In this document: one piece after another, positions 26,311-39,600 of the stretch
Layout: every line of letters begins with the position of its first letter
Numbering within the stretch: position 1 is the stretch's first letter
Assembly: GCA_002189035.1 (NCBI GenBank)
Contig: NEEC01000008.1
Span: 1,860,001-1,924,000 of the forward strand
Length of the DNA: 64,000 nt
Reading direction: 5' to 3'
DNA from: Utricularia gibba
Lineage: Eukaryota > Streptophyta > Magnoliopsida > Lamiales > Lentibulariaceae
The notes under the pieces: model-generated
What the model saw: only the letters and a program-made list of their open reading frames with translations
Told to the model about the DNA's origin: nothing
Databases searched by the model: none
Program-made: the position numbers and the translations under genes

Positions 26311-27503
26311 GAGTAAAACACCCTGATGTCACAGATCAGCAACCTAAATACACAAGAAATGGTCTTAGAATAAGAAAATCAGGTGATGGGGCAGTCAAGC
26401 ATAAATACACCGAGTAAAGTAAGTTCCATAATGCAGGAACAAATTATCAAAACCCAAAACAGAAACAAAGGCGATCTAGATCTAACTACACACCAGTTTC
26501 CAGAACGGAGAACATGACCCACACACTAATCCTACTAGAAGAAGTATAGCTCAAAGCACAATGTGTATACAAAAGAATCAAATTTCTTCACATCAATTTC
26601 CTTCAAAGATCAAGCAAACTGAAAAAAATTTCAAAAACGGCACAATTTTCTCCGTCATCAAATCCAGAAAGCATCCAACAAGAATGTAAAACGCAACTCA
26701 GTAGCTTCCTCATCCCCAACATAATCGGACCCAAATAAACCTACACCTACCATACCTCCAGTTAAAACATCACAAAAAAACACAAACAAAAGAAGCTGAT
26801 GATCAGCATCCAAACCACAACCACAACAAAAGCATCGAAAACGAATGAAGTTCACCCGGCCACCCGTAAGTCCTTATAACAGAAGAAAAAACCAAACGCG
26901 ACACAGAAGCAATAATATAAAGAGCGCGCCGGCGGGGGACACTACCGGAGATCGACGAAGAAAAATGTGAAGGAGAATGAATGAATATGACAGGGAGCCA
27001 AAAGAGGAGGAGTGGGCTGTGCTTAATATGTGCTTTTTCCCTGCAACTGATCCATGAGCTTTTTTCATATAGGGTTGCTTTCTCGCTTCTCAATTCTCAG
27101 TTCCCCTTTTTTTTTCCCTTTAATATTTATAAATACCTAAATTCGTTGATTGGTCGAAGTACTTTGACCATGATAGTAGTCAAGTCATTTTCTTGTTATG
27201 TGTTCCTCTCTTCCTTTCCAATTTCTTCATTCCATTTTCCAGACCACCGGGTCGGTCCTCCCAGGGGTAGAAGAGTCATTTCCCTAAGCGCTGAATGCTG
27301 GTCCACTGCGCATGGATTAGCTAAGTTATCTTCTGCATCCTATAACAACTAGGCTGTGTACCATAATAGTGTATCAAAAAATAATAAGACAGTGGTGGTC
27401 TTGTCCAATTAGCACAAGGAAATGGACTGTAGAGGTTACAGACAAGGAAGTTGCCATGCAAGAAAGAGTACTGAATGTAGTTGGATGGTTGGATCTTTCA
27501 GTC
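26311..27503. other. CDKA 5' region and Aurora 3' flank
   Basis: Both genes read leftward. The CDKA leader and promoter occupy the left part; CT-rich runs near 27100-27130 and a GC-rich patch at 26920-26940 are seen. The Aurora 3' UTR lies at the right. No gene is supported. Confidence 0.5.
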
Positions 27504-29476
27504 TCAGGCCTTGTACACGCCTGATGGGTCAGCGTTTTGCACCACCCATGGGTGCTCAAGCAGCTTGTGTAGAGGCAGCCGTTTCGAGGAATCCTTGACG
27601 AGCATCTGGGTAGCCGTTTTTACACGGTTCTGATGTTAGAAAACGGGTGGTGCAGTGTGAAGTAGGGTTCGGGAGAAGGTGACCATGACCAACCTGAGTG
27701 ATGAGGTCCTTGGCTTGTGAAGACACTACTGGCCTTGGAGGGAACTTGAGGTCCACTTGCAGGATCCTGGCGTAAGGAGAATAGGTTAATAAGTGGCGCT
27801 CATTTTGTAGCGTCGGAATGTTCTGAATGAAGGAAACTGATACCTTCTGTATGTGTCGGAATGCTCTTTGGCTTCAAAAGGAGGTGTCCCGTATAGAAAT
27901 TCATAGCACAGGACACCGAGCCCCCAGATATCTACATTTGCATCATGCTCTGTACTTTCCACTGCAGTAAACAGACCAACACACGGACATGCCGCAGATG
28001 AAATGGAAGGTTCAGTTTTTGGAAGGATTGGATGCTGTGAAGCGTACCCATCTCAGGCGGGAGGTAATCTAGGGTGCCACACATGGTGCGCCTGCGGTTG
28101 AATGTGTGGACGGACCAACCAAAATCGGCTATTTTAAGTTCACCCTGACACAAAAAATATGCTGTGAGTAAAGGCCGTGACATTCAGCTGATTTTTGAGA
28201 ACCTAGGATTACTAACCTGCGCTCCGAGGAGGAGATTTTCTGGCTTTATGTCTCGATGTATCACATGCTTCCCGTGGCAGTATATCAAAGCTCGGGCCAA
28301 AGATGCAACATACTGTTCCATTTTCCATTGTCAACCAGAGAAACCATAAGCCTGTTGATAGATCGATATAGTATTGAAGAATGGAAAATGGCAGTGTGGA
28401 TACTCACTGTGGCAGCCCTTCTTTCACTGAAATATTTGCATTTCTGCAGCTCCTTGTAAAGTTCTCCCTTGGTAGCATATTCCAAAACTAAATAAACTCG
28501 TTTCTGCAAATCCAGTAGTAACATTGAGTCAAGTAATATACCCCTGACTAACGCACACACTGAAAATGAAAAGGTCTTTTACCTGATCATAGAAGTAACC
28601 ATAAAGCCGTAGTATGTTAGGATGTCGAAGATGGCTCTGTATTTCAACTTCTCGACGAAGCTGATGTTCAACTTGAGATTGCTTCAGCTGGCTCTTGAAC
28701 AAAACCTTCATGGCTACAATATGATTGCTCTGCTTGAAATAAAAAAACAAACAAGCTGGTATCAGTGGATGCATCCAATAACCTCTACGTAAAAACTTTT
28801 TCCTGCGTAGGTATACCCATAGCACAGCATAATCGTACACATATATGTCAGGAATTAAAAACCATACTGGAGGCGCAAACTCGATAAATAATCACATAAC
28901 TAGATAACATGCAGACATGGAAACGCAGAAAAGTGGTTGAGTTTTACTGACCCTCTTTTCTCTAGCAAGATAAACATGCCCAAACTTCCCTCTACCCAGT
29001 GGCTTCCCTATGTCAAAGTCGGAAAGTGTCCACCGCTGTTTCTCTGCTGCAGCAGCATTCTGTTGATCATGCAAAAATTACGATTACAGTAAAATTTTTC
29101 ATAGCAAGAATGAAATTGAAGAAATAAATTCAATAACTACGAACACAGGATTTGAATTTTGAATCAGTTAAAGTCGCCCCTCGAGGAATTGAGATCTACA
29201 TAACTTGGGATAAAAACTACTAATCGCAGAAGAATTAAGAACATTTATCAATTTGACATAACGATTGAAATGAGAAATCGTAGTTGCAAATCCACGGCGA
29301 GAGGAAATTCTCATGAAATCTAAACAAGAGACTCCTTCCATAAAGAACTCGAAGGAACGCGAAAAAAATCTACAAAATGACGCCTTCTAAGATGTTCAAC
29401 CAATAGAATCATCCAAACAAAGATTCAATATACAATTTCTCGTTGCCCTAACCTGAAGAGGCTCATGCTCGGCCAT
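27504..29476 (-). CDS. AUR1: Serine/threonine-protein kinase Aurora (plant alpha-Aurora)
   Basis: Mitotic kinase that phosphorylates histone H3 and acts on spindle and cell-plate formation. Nine exons in coding order: 29453-29476, 28952-29059, 28583-28729, 28408-28503, 28217-28312, 28048-28144, 27844-27961, 27694-27766, 27504-27605; 286 residues. Seen are [16 protein letters not shown], the lysine motif [43 protein letters not shown], the DFG motif, the Aurora activation loop [17 protein letters not shown], and the end [12 protein letters not shown]. The short N-terminus and close match to Arabidopsis AUR1/AUR2 support the alpha type rather than AUR3. The acceptor of the third exon has two tandem AG choices; the downstream one gives SNHIVAMK. 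Length and phases are complete. Confidence 0.97.
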
Positions 29477-30153
29477 CTTTCTCAAGGATCTCTCGCACTA
29501 GCACGCTGAGAACGTGAGAAGGGTCGGAGCGGGAGGTGAGGCCGTTGATCTTTGTTTGAAATTTGTAGAGAGCCGCTAGGGATATTTTCGTCTTTAAAGC
29601 ACGATCTGCACCAACGGTCATATTTAACCAGAAACCACTGGTACACGATGCTCCATCAATAAGTTACATTTACGTCCAAACCCTAAAACCCGGACTTTCT
29701 TAGTGGGCCATAGTGCAAAAACGGGTCGGGCCCCAGGCTCACGAGAAAAGGGTTGAATAGAAAAAAAAATTGGGAACAGCAAAAGGTGAGAGGTAAAAGT
29801 ATATGACTTTTGCTTTTAAAAAAGAGTTTAAAAAACAACGAAAAAAATATAAATTAAAAAACTCTGGTTGTATTTAAGAAGCTATACAATTTCAAAAACA
29901 AAGCTATTTTAATAAATACAGATTTTGTTCCTATAAATTACAAGCAATGTCAATTAGAGGATTTACTCAATCAAGTCAAATGGTAATACTATCCCACATT
30001 ACGAACGGCTCTCTTCCAATGACTACCAATCACATCGGCTTCAGTTTTAGTAAGAGAACACATTCAAAAAGGAACTGTTTCAGCCCAACAAAAGGAAGCA
30101 CACAAGGGATCCACCAGGAAGGCATGGATTTCAACAAATGCAACTCAAGTTCT
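29477..30153. other. Aurora promoter and KH-gene 3' flank
   Basis: The Aurora leader and promoter are at the left, including the MSA-like site. The stretch 29810-29945 is A-rich. Positions up to 30153 are the 3' flank of the KH gene. No other gene is seen. Confidence 0.5.
29610..29620 (+). promoter_or_regulatory. MSA-like element upstream of the Aurora gene
   Basis: ACCAACGGTCA matches the mitosis-specific activator consensus YCYAACGGYYA at 10 of 11 positions and contains the AACGG core. It lies about 135 bp upstream of the Aurora start codon. MSA elements are bound by MYB3R proteins and act in either orientation. Function here is inferred from position and match. Confidence 0.65.
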
Positions 30154-33100
30154 TCAACTTGGCGGCGAAGATTTGGCACTGGTGGATGGGGAAGGGGGCC
30201 CCGAGGCCTGGGGAGGCAGAGTTGCAGTAGAACCGCCATGCTCATTACCACCAGATGGAACATCAGGGGATAGGCCGGAGTCTGAGAATAACCACCACCA
30301 TAATAACTATACTGGGGAGGGGGAGGAGGAGGTGGAAGGGGAACAGTATAACCTTGTTGGGATGATTGATAACCGGGAGAGGGAGGAGCCCGTTGTGCAT
30401 TTGGATCAGTATGGGCATGTGTAGGCTGCTGCTGCTGCTGCTGCTGTGCTTGGGGATAGTTTCCTTGAGAGTAACCACTAAGAGCAGTAGGAGGCTGCTG
30501 TGGCTGGCTATATTGAGGCTGAGTGCCTGGAGATTTCTGAGCTTGAGGTTCCCCGTAATATCCATAACCACTAGGAGGTTGTGTTCCATAGCCACCCCCT
30601 GTGAAGATGGGGGTGGCATGCCAAACCCAGGCTGACCGGAAGTTTGAGCTGGATAATCAGTATTGGTGATAGGCGGTTGTGCTCCAGCATTATAAGTCTG
30701 TCCAGGAGCAGCTGCTTGACTGGTTTCACCCGGAGCTCCATAAGAAGTATTTCCATCAGACGGGTGATTGGAAGGGCCACCATATGTAGAGTACTGATGC
30801 TCGTATCCAGATCCAGAGTTCCGTGGACCATAACCTAGTTGAGCATTAGCACCACCATAGCCTTCTTGACCGTGTCCTTGTCCTTGACCATATGCAGGTA
30901 TCTGACCATAACTATATCCAGAGCCATCAGTGGGACCCGTGGGGGCTCCAACAGCCGGAGGTGGAGGAGGCTGCTGATTGTAATAATCATACCCACCAAC
31001 GGCAGACTGTTGATTGTGAGTAGTTGACTGATCCCAGCCAGTGGAATATCCACCGGTGTTGGGGGGAGGCGCATAGCCGGAGTATGGGGTCTGGTTGACA
31101 TTGTATTGGGGAGGTGGCCCAGAGTACTGTCCAGGCTGCACATACCCGTAGCCATGTTGAGGCATGGGTGGGCCATGATTCCCCCAGTGTGGTGGAGGAC
31201 GAGCTTGATAGCCATGCTGAGAATAGCCTCCAGGCATTGAAGAATTTCTACCACGGTTCTGCACAATAACCTTGTAAAAAATCAAGCATGGGTGATAAAA
31301 ATAAAACAACTAGGCAACAATACATGGAACCAAATTTCTTGAGACATCAGTAAAAGAAGTCGCAGACAATTAACATCTAAAGAGAGGTACAATATAAGCG
31401 TGTAAGAGTATCCTGGAGAGAGTTACGTATCAGTAAGACATCAACACAAAGGTTAAATGCCCACATACCGTTTAGATTTCTGCTGACGTCCCATCGTCTC
31501 CTATTCGAAGTGGGCACAAAAGAAATGGCAAAGGCAGAATACTACGAGAATAAATATCTAAAGGTTCATCAACAGATAAAAAGGCCCAACTTCAGCGGCA
31601 TTATTCTCATTGCACTCGTGTGACATCGAGTTGAGTCTTAGAAAATTGTATACATGACCCCATTTAGTGCATTTAAGTTAGTTCTCCAAAAAACACCCAA
31701 ATAATTAAAACAGTAACTGATATAAGAATGATGTATTGAAAAAATGAAGAAAATATAATTCATAAGTGTGTAGTTTTTTTCAACAAGTACTTAGAGAGTT
31801 GCATATCAACAAGATGAGCACCATGACCAAGATTTCTCCATCCAGAGAGCTGTTTTTTATTGTGTTTCAACAAGCTCTGCAAACTTTTATATTGACAATG
31901 GGAAGACAGGGAGACAATGGCGGAGTTCTTTAAGTTCTAGGCATTAATGATAAATGCAGCTAAACAATATCCTTCTATGAAGATCATCCGAGAAGAATAA
32001 TGAGATCAACAGATGCATGCAGAGAATGCGAATACGAAACAATTAATATATACATAGCGGCAGACAAATTTAGACATACAAAAATAGAGATTATTGACAC
32101 TCATTACATAAAAATTAAACAAGAAAATTAGAGCTAATAAAAAGCATCCGCTAAGAAGTGTTTGGCAAACCTCACTAATTACTTCCTCAACCAACTGTTT
32201 GGCAGCTTCAATTTGTTCGGGGGTCCCATCAATCTGAACAGTCCTTTCCGTTGACATGTCACCGGGAGGCAAATGCAGGGGTATCACCTGTATCAGGATA
32301 CATATCGCCATGAGGCATGAAATCGAGAAAAAGATTGTTCTATTAATATATGAATAGTATTGGTATTGGAAAAAAATCAACTATTCACGTGGAAGTGCAC
32401 AGATTATGAGAATAAGTAAAATGCAGGAAACGCATCTGTTTTTATATTCCAGTATGAACAAATCAAAAGGAAAAAAAAGTCCTCTTAATTCAGAAACAAG
32501 CAGCGAGACAGGCAGAAGATTAACCTGAATGCGAGCCCCTGTGGATGCTTGCATATTTTTAATGGTTTCACCACCTTTACCAATAACACGGCCAACCTGA
32601 AAAATAAAGAGCTTGTTTAAAGTACAGGCAAATGGATCTGAAAAGCATTTTACCTAGAAAAACACAAATATTGCCTTATTATTGGGAATCTTCATCACAA
32701 AATGGTCGGTTCCAGAAGGTGGGCCAGCTGTTCGCCGAGAACCTGGCATAGGTGCATCCGCTTCAGCCTGTGGGCGATGAAGAATAATCAGTACAGTAGA
32801 AAAGGAGCATTGCATTCCACAACAATCAGAAAACCGAAAAGTGTTGGCACTCATAACACATGGGACTTTAACCGGGAATACCATGAAATATGCAACATCA
32901 TTAATTCATACACCAATTTAACCAATACTCCCACCCCTCCAACCCAAAAAAAAAAGGAAAAGGATCATTGCGTTACTGAAAAAAATATATGTACCTCAGA
33001 TAGGACATCATTGATTAGCTGCTCGGCCTTGGCCATTTGATCTGCTGTGCCCATGAGCTCAACATCTCTGGTAACAGAATTAGGGTCTGCATCCATGTCT

Positions 33101-33904
33101 CGAGTCACCTGAATCTTGGCTCCTGATTGAAGCTGGAGATATTTAATGGTCTCCCCGCCTCTTCCTATGATCACTCCCACCTTGCCATTCGGTATCTCAA
33201 TAATCTTGCTTGATGCCGAGAAACTAGTGAATGCATGTTGTGGGGGGCACTACTGCTAAATCCTGATGATCGATGGCTTCCTGGAACAATTCAGTGTCGG
33301 AACCAGAAAAATTCAAGAAAAGCAATATACTAAACACCAAAAGATTTTGCACAAGATTGAGATAAATATCCTGATAATGTACCGAAAACAGAAAAGAGGG
33401 TGGAATTACAACTAGCACACCAATCTTATCTCCGGCAAACCAAAATATTTCCAAAGAAGGAGAAAGCCTTCATAAACACAATACATAATTCGTCTAGTCC
33501 TGTACAACCAGCCATCAACCAGTAAACACAGAACCGAGCACCATGGTACAAGACCGCATAAATAACCAGTGAGTACATGAATAAACGTGTGAAGATATTT
33601 TGCTTTTTGATGAAAACCCAAAACTAGATCCCTTACCGCGGTCATTTGAATCGAATCCTCCATCGGTACTTCCATTTTCGACCCGCGGTCGTTTCAATGG
33701 ATCCGCGCTATTTAGAAGCCTTGCAGCGATTTCCTGCGCTTTTCGCTTCGCCAACTCGATCTCGTTCAGCGGTGAAGGAACATTGGTATACGAAGGCGGA
33801 GAAGAGAACGCCTTAGGCAAACCAGCTGCCCGAGACGGGGAACCATCCGCCTTCCGTTTATTGGATTCGCCTCCGGCGTATGAGTATGCCCCTTGTTCCG
33901 CCAT
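30154..33904 (-). CDS. KH-domain RNA-binding protein (FUBP-like), with three apparent one-base deletions
   Basis: Two-KH-domain protein similar to plant far-upstream-element-binding-like proteins (At1g33680 type); likely binds single-stranded nucleic acid in the nucleus. Six exons in coding order: 33637-33904, 32995-33262, 32675-32767, 32525-32596, 32171-32287, 30154-31258. The first exon has the family motif AKRKAQEIAARLLNSADP. KH1 contains GVIIGRGGETIKYLQLQSGA; KH2 contains FVMKIPNNK and GKGGETIKNMQASTGARIQ. The last exon is a long Gly, Tyr, Pro and Gln-rich tail. The intron 32597-32674 has a GC donor. The frame breaks three times, at 33242-33247, 30595-30599 and 30266-30269. Each break sits in a G or C run, and one added base restores family-like sequence down to a natural C-terminus SAKSSPPS. 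Corrected length would be about 641 residues. Confidence 0.88.
30426..30451 (-). repeat. CAG polyglutamine run in the KH protein
   Basis: On the coding strand a row of CAG codons encodes seven or so glutamines in the low-complexity tail. It is a simple-sequence repeat within coding DNA. Confidence 0.8.
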
Positions 33905-34548
33905 GCTTTGTTGATTGTTCGATAGGAATTACGAATGAGATTTTCAGAAACCCTAGAATGGAAATGCTAAAGCCGTACGAGGTTTTAGTTTTTATAAAGT
34001 ATTTATTTACTGTAAAATTGTATGTAATAATATTTTGGATAATTAATCAATATTTTTATGTATAATTTAGGTAAAACTAAATTTTAATATTTTATATATT
34101 TATTTGTTTTTTTAGTAACATGCATCTATTGCTTCTAAATTCATAAAATATTATAATATTCCAAATAAATTCTAATTTATTCCAGAATAATATGGATGGA
34201 TAGGAATGGAATATCTGGCGGTTTGCCACGTGTGCTGCCAACAAATGATTGCTGTAAGTATACATCTGGAATCGTGAAGCTTACGTCAAGTGGAGCCTAC
34301 GTTCTGCCGTGCTCATCGGCCGTCGTTTGCCTGCTTTGTGATGGCGTGATGGGGAACGATGAATGATGCGTATACCTAACCTGGGGTTCCGATTTTGGTG
34401 ATTCTTGTGGCATCTATCTGTTTCTTGCTATGGATTCAACTTGGGGTTCGCTGGTACGTGCCTATTCTGGATTATTCATGGAGTATGTGTTCATTTTGGG
34501 CGATATTGATGAGATTTTCTGTGTGTTTGTAAGCCGAGCTCTAATTCC
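33905..34548. promoter_or_regulatory. Divergent region between the KH gene and CBL10
   Basis: About 640 bp. Positions 33990-34200 are AT-rich. A G-box-like CCACGTG lies at about 34228-34234. The right part, from about 34330, is probably the CBL10 leader. No other gene is visible. Confidence 0.55.
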
Positions 34549-36273
34549 ATGAAAATGGAAGAGAAGCTGTGCGCCGCGTTGCTACCTATTGTGCTCATCG
34601 TTGACGCTTTGATTCACGTCTGCGCACGCTGCTTCGATTGCCATGAATCAACCGGCCGCCGGGAACCCAGATATGGGTTCAAGGATTTCGTGCGTCTCTC
34701 GCAAGAAACTCAATGTATTGTGAATGTTACTTGTTAGTGTGATCTTCTGAGTTTTTTCGTGGTTCTTAAGTGCTTACGTTGCTCCAGTTACAGTTAACGA
34801 ACTGGAGGCATTAAATGTGTTGTTCAAAAAGCTAAGCCGTTCGATTATCGATGATGATTTGATCCATAAGGTACATGACTACAGGTCCTAAGAAGTATAT
34901 GGATTCAGTTGTTCTTTCCGTTTTATAGTGTGACACTTTTTTGAGGGTAAGGTTTCTAAAGCACTAATCCACAAATTCTCATCCTTTTTGCTATCCAGGA
35001 AGAGCTTCAGTTGGCATTATTCAAGTCAAATTTCGGGGAGAACCTTTTTTTGGATCGAGTAAACTGCACTTTTCGCTATTGTACTTGAATATAATTGCCC
35101 TTCCTTTATATCCTGTTGACTATGGTCTATGAAATTTTAGCTTGTGGAGCACATGGAAAATTATTAAAAAATAAAAGTTCAATCCGGATTGGCTGACTTT
35201 TGCTTTCATACATGTAATAAAAAATGTATCTTTTTATGTGGCCTATGTGGCTGCTATTCAATCCTTTTCTCATTTTTTTGTAGGTATTTGATCTTTTTGA
35301 TCAAAAAAGAAATGGGGTCATAGACTTTGAAGAATTTGTTCGTTCCCTCAATGTATTTCACCCCCTGACACCTCTGGATGTCAAACTGGAGTGTAAGAAA
35401 TGGAGCCCTACGCGTTCTTCAAACATTTATGCTGGTTCCATTTTTTACTTTTGTGCTTTTTTTGCAGTTTCTTTTAGACTTTATGATCTGAGACAGACAG
35501 GGTTTATAGAACGGGAAGAGGTAAGTGGCTTTACACTCTGATCATCTGATGTTGAATGAAGGGTGCAAGTTGAACATTTTTTTCTGCTCCAGGTTAAGCA
35601 GATGGTGGCAGCTATTCTGAAGGAGTCGAATTTGGATGTATCTGATGAAATGCTTCAGAATATAACTGACAGGGCAGATAATCAATCCACCATATTTTAA
35701 ATTATCAACATGTCTGTCATTAGCCGCTCAAAGCATCTGCTCTGTTAGGCAGGCATTTCTGGATGTGGATTCTGATGGTGATGGAAAAATTAACAGAAAG
35801 GACTGGAAGGATTTTGTCACACTTCATCCCTCGCTTCTAGATCACATGACTCTACCTTATTTGAGGCAAGCACACTTCCTTCTTTATTTCATGCGCCTTT
35901 TAGCCACTAGAAGAGCCCTATTTTCATCACCTTCAAGAATGCTCATGCTTCACATGGATTTTTGTACTCATTGATTTGAGCACCGTGATTGAGTTAAACT
36001 TGATAACCATTTCTAAAGCACAATTCTACTCAATGATATTAAGGGTGTTTGATGTTTGGGGCCGCTTCACTTATTGACTATTATGTGAAGTCTAGCTGCC
36101 ATTTTACTACTATAAGACTAGCTGGAACATTTGAGTGATATGATGCATGGTTCATTTTCATTCCCATCAGACATTCTTCTCACTGTTTTTGTGTTTGCGT
36201 ACGTTTTAGGAATGTCACGGCTGCTTTTCCAAGCTTTGTTTTCAACACCGAAGTTGAAGACACAGAACCCTGA
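34549..36273 (+). CDS. CBL10: Calcineurin B-like calcium sensor, CBL10 type
   Basis: Calcium sensor that recruits CIPK kinases; Arabidopsis CBL10 (SCaBP8) acts in shoot salt tolerance. Eight exons: 34549-34714, 34788-34870, 34999-35058, 35284-35392, 35468-35520, 35593-35673, 35753-35865, 36210-36273; 242 residues, or 240 from the second ATG at 34555. The N-terminus carries a hydrophobic stretch, [20 protein letters not shown], instead of the myristoylation site of other CBLs; this is the CBL10 signature. EF-hand-like loops are recognisable at [12 protein letters not shown], the [14 protein letters not shown] segment and [15 protein letters not shown]. The end reads [14 protein letters not shown], including the FPSF motif. 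Two introns (35674-35752 and 35866-36209) need GC donors to keep the conserved frame; the second has the strong AG-GCAAGC form. Confidence 0.92.
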
Positions 36274-36689
36274 AACAAGCTTTGTTTGTAGTCTCCATTT
36301 TGATTGTCATGCTCTCTCCGGTACTTCCGAGAGATTTCTGGACCGTGAAATTGATTCATCAATGAGCCTCTTGAATTCAAGTCAAATGTTTTTAGATGTA
36401 ATTATTGAGTAAAAAACTTGTATCTTTTTCAACATTTTGCATGTACGGAGACCAACAAATAAAGAATCGAAGTTGCGCAGTGAACACAGGTGGTTTGATT
36501 CACTGAATGCTAACTTTATTAATTCAATACACCATGTAATTTGCTTCATGCACATACAGTGACTGAAGTGATCCCCTGCTTCAGTCAGTGAGGTGAAAAT
36601 AAGAATACAGCAGGCCAATAAATACATTTGGTCATGCAAAGGCATGTTGGCTTCCGTGCAACAGCAGTGGCTGAGAAGCCAGGCAAGGC
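36274..36689. other. Convergent 3' ends of CBL10 and GLDP
   Basis: About 415 bp between the stop codons, holding both 3' UTRs. No further feature is visible. Confidence 0.6.
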
Positions 36690-39600
36690 TCATGCAGTGG
36701 CTGCAGCGGCGGTGGCATCCTCGGCCATCTGAGACGGGGAAAGGAGAGTGCAGATGAGGTTCCGATCACCATATACATTGTCCACGCGTCCTGCAATAAC
36801 AAAGGATATGAATGAAAACCAAGACAACTACATCCAAGGAACTGTTAGAAAGATATTCAACTCTGATTCTTTTTTTTGTGTGATTTTGGTTTGGCAGAGG
36901 GCACCTGTGGAAGGCCAGAACTTTGCAGTTTTGAGCCAAGGTGCAGGATAAGCAGCATATTCTCGTGAGTAAGGCTTTTTCCAAGCATCCGCCATAAGGA
37001 GCGAAGGAGGATGAGGAGCACCCTGAAAATGTATGTGCAAGTAAGAGGAAGAGCTTGAAACGCTTGCTTTTTCCACACAAGTTGCAAGCGATTTGGTACC
37101 TTGAGAACATTGTCATGAATGTCAGCCTTTCCTTTTTCTATCTGTGAAATTTCTTCTCTGATGGCTATGAGTGCATCACAGAATCTATCTAGCTCAGCCT
37201 GCGGATAAAAAATGACATGCTACATAGTCTAGAGGATGATTTCATGGGGTTTGTTTCACTTGTTGTTGTTTTGTTCCTTACCTTGCTTTCGCTCTCAGTT
37301 GGTTCAATCATGAGAGTTCCAGGTACTGGCCAGGACATTGTTGGTGCATGGAATCCATAGTCCATGAGACGCTTGGCAACATCCTCAGGCTCAATACCAG
37401 CAGTGTTCTGAGAAGATAGATGCAGATGTTGTGCTCAACAATGTGCCAAAATGAAAAACCAATTGCACATTGATTCACGTGCGGACTCACTTTGAAACCT
37501 CTCAAATCAAGAATGAACTCATGGGCAACTGTTCCGTTGACACCTCGGAAAAGAACGGGGAAATAACTCTGTTGGTCAGAAGCATATCATGAAAAGTTAT
37601 CAGATGGCAGCAGAGGTTCAATATGAAAAATCAACGACTGAAGATGAAACAGAGACCTCCAAGCGCTTTGCCATGTAGTTTGCATTCAAGATCGCCATCT
37701 TGGATGCCTCGGTTAATCCCTCTGATCCCATCATGGCAATGTATGTGTATGATATAGGCAAAATCAGGGCTGATCCCCAAGGAGCAGCTGAAATAGTGCC
37801 AAGCGACTGAGACTGCTCTGGTGCTGGTATGCCTCCAGTTGGTACCTGAAACCCATTACAGAAACAAAAATGACTACTTTTATGCTTGTAGCAATTCTTC
37901 GCAGATGCATGCTGATACTGCGATTCAACAAAGGGATACGATAAAAATCTGAGAGTATAGAACTGCCCATTCTATAGTCTAAATAGCTCACTTACCACAG
38001 GGTGTGAGGGTAGAAATGGTGCAAGGTGTTTCTTGACTCCAATAGGCCCCATGCCAGGACCACCTCCACCATGAGGGATGCAGAAAGTTTTGTGGAGATT
38101 AAGATGGCAAACATCAGCTCCGATAAAGCCCGGGCTCGTTAAGCCAACCTGACCGGTGCAAAGTTTAGTTAGCTGTGTGACTGGACCGAAAAAAGAAGCC
38201 TATGGTAAATGAGACAACCTGAGCGTTCATATTAGCTCCATCCATGTAAACTTGTCCGCCATTGTCATGAATTATTTTACAGATCTCATCAATGCCTTCC
38301 TCATAGACTCCATGTGTTGAAGGATATGTCACCTGCAAATTGGAAATCAAAAGTCAGATGCCAGATTTTTTTTGTGGACGAAATGGCAGTTCTGATACCA
38401 TGAGTGCAGACAGTGTGTCCTTGTTTGCTTCCGCGGCTTTCTTTAACTCTTCAATGTTGATGTTTCCCTTAGAATCAGTCCCAACTGTCACAATTTTCAT
38501 TCCGCACATTGCTGCACTAGCAGGGTTTGTTCCATGTGCTGAGACAGGTATGATGCAGACATTACGGTGGTGGTCTCCCCTTGCCTGTATACAAGATCAT
38601 CAGAAACTAATGCCTTTCAAGTTCATTCTCGCCATTATCTATATACTGTTCAGTTACCAAGTGATAAGCACGAATGACCATCAACCCAGCATACTCTCCA
38701 GCAGCACCAGCATTCGGTTGAAGAGAGAAGGAATCAAAGCCTGTGATTGTACATAAGATTTCACCCAAGTTCTTGAACATTTCCTGCATGGCGTTGACCC
38801 AATGATGCACACTTCTTCATAACCTGCCTGGACGTTTTACAGTCTTTTAGTGAGAGTCTGGTTACCTGGTAGCCAGCAGCCTGTTCGACGGGTGCAAAAG
38901 GATGGAGATCCGAAAACGCAGGCCATGTAACGGGCATCATTTCTGTGGTTGCATTCAGTTTCATGGTGCAGGATCCTAAGGGAATCATGCTGTGGCACAG
39001 TGAGAGATCCTTTGACTGAAGTCTATGAATGTACCTCAGAAGCTCATGCTCCGTATGGAACCTATAAGGCATGAAGCATAGTGAAACCTTTTTTTCTGAA
39101 AGCATGAAATCATATACATATCAAACAAAACCCATACGAGTTGAATATTTGTTGAGTAAGATATGGGCTCCTCCTGACGAGTTGAGATGGAGTAGAACTT
39201 TCGACCTCCGGTGCAAGAGATGCGGCACTGAAAGGTACCTGATTTACACAGTGCCACATCTATAAGATGCATTAAGATAATGGATCAGGAAGCTCTAATT
39301 TTCTACACTCACTGGCTTGCCCAATGCGAAGACTTCAAAGAGCTTGTCCACATCCTCCAGTGTGGTCGTTTCATCAAAAGAAACCGTTATCTGGTGGAAA
39401 ATAGAGATTTCTATCCCAAATCAACAAGGAGTTGATCATGAAACCATCAAGGGTTGGTTGGCACATACTGTGTTCTTATCAACAATACGTAAGTTGATAT
39501 GCTTCTTGTAAGCAGCATCAGCAATGGCCTGCGCATCTCCAGATTTGATTTTCACAGTGTCGAAGAAAGGAAGCTCCTGGACTTCAAGGCCGCCAAGTTT

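Noticed and set aside
30947-31266. Open frames on both strands across the KH-gene tail
   Set aside because: They are out-of-phase shadows of a repetitive Gly/Tyr/Pro coding exon and vanish once the true frame is followed.
32654-32674. GT donor at GTGTTTTT in the KH gene instead of the GC donor
   Set aside because: It would insert AIF into the invariant KH2 stretch before VGRVIGKGG; the GC donor keeps it intact.
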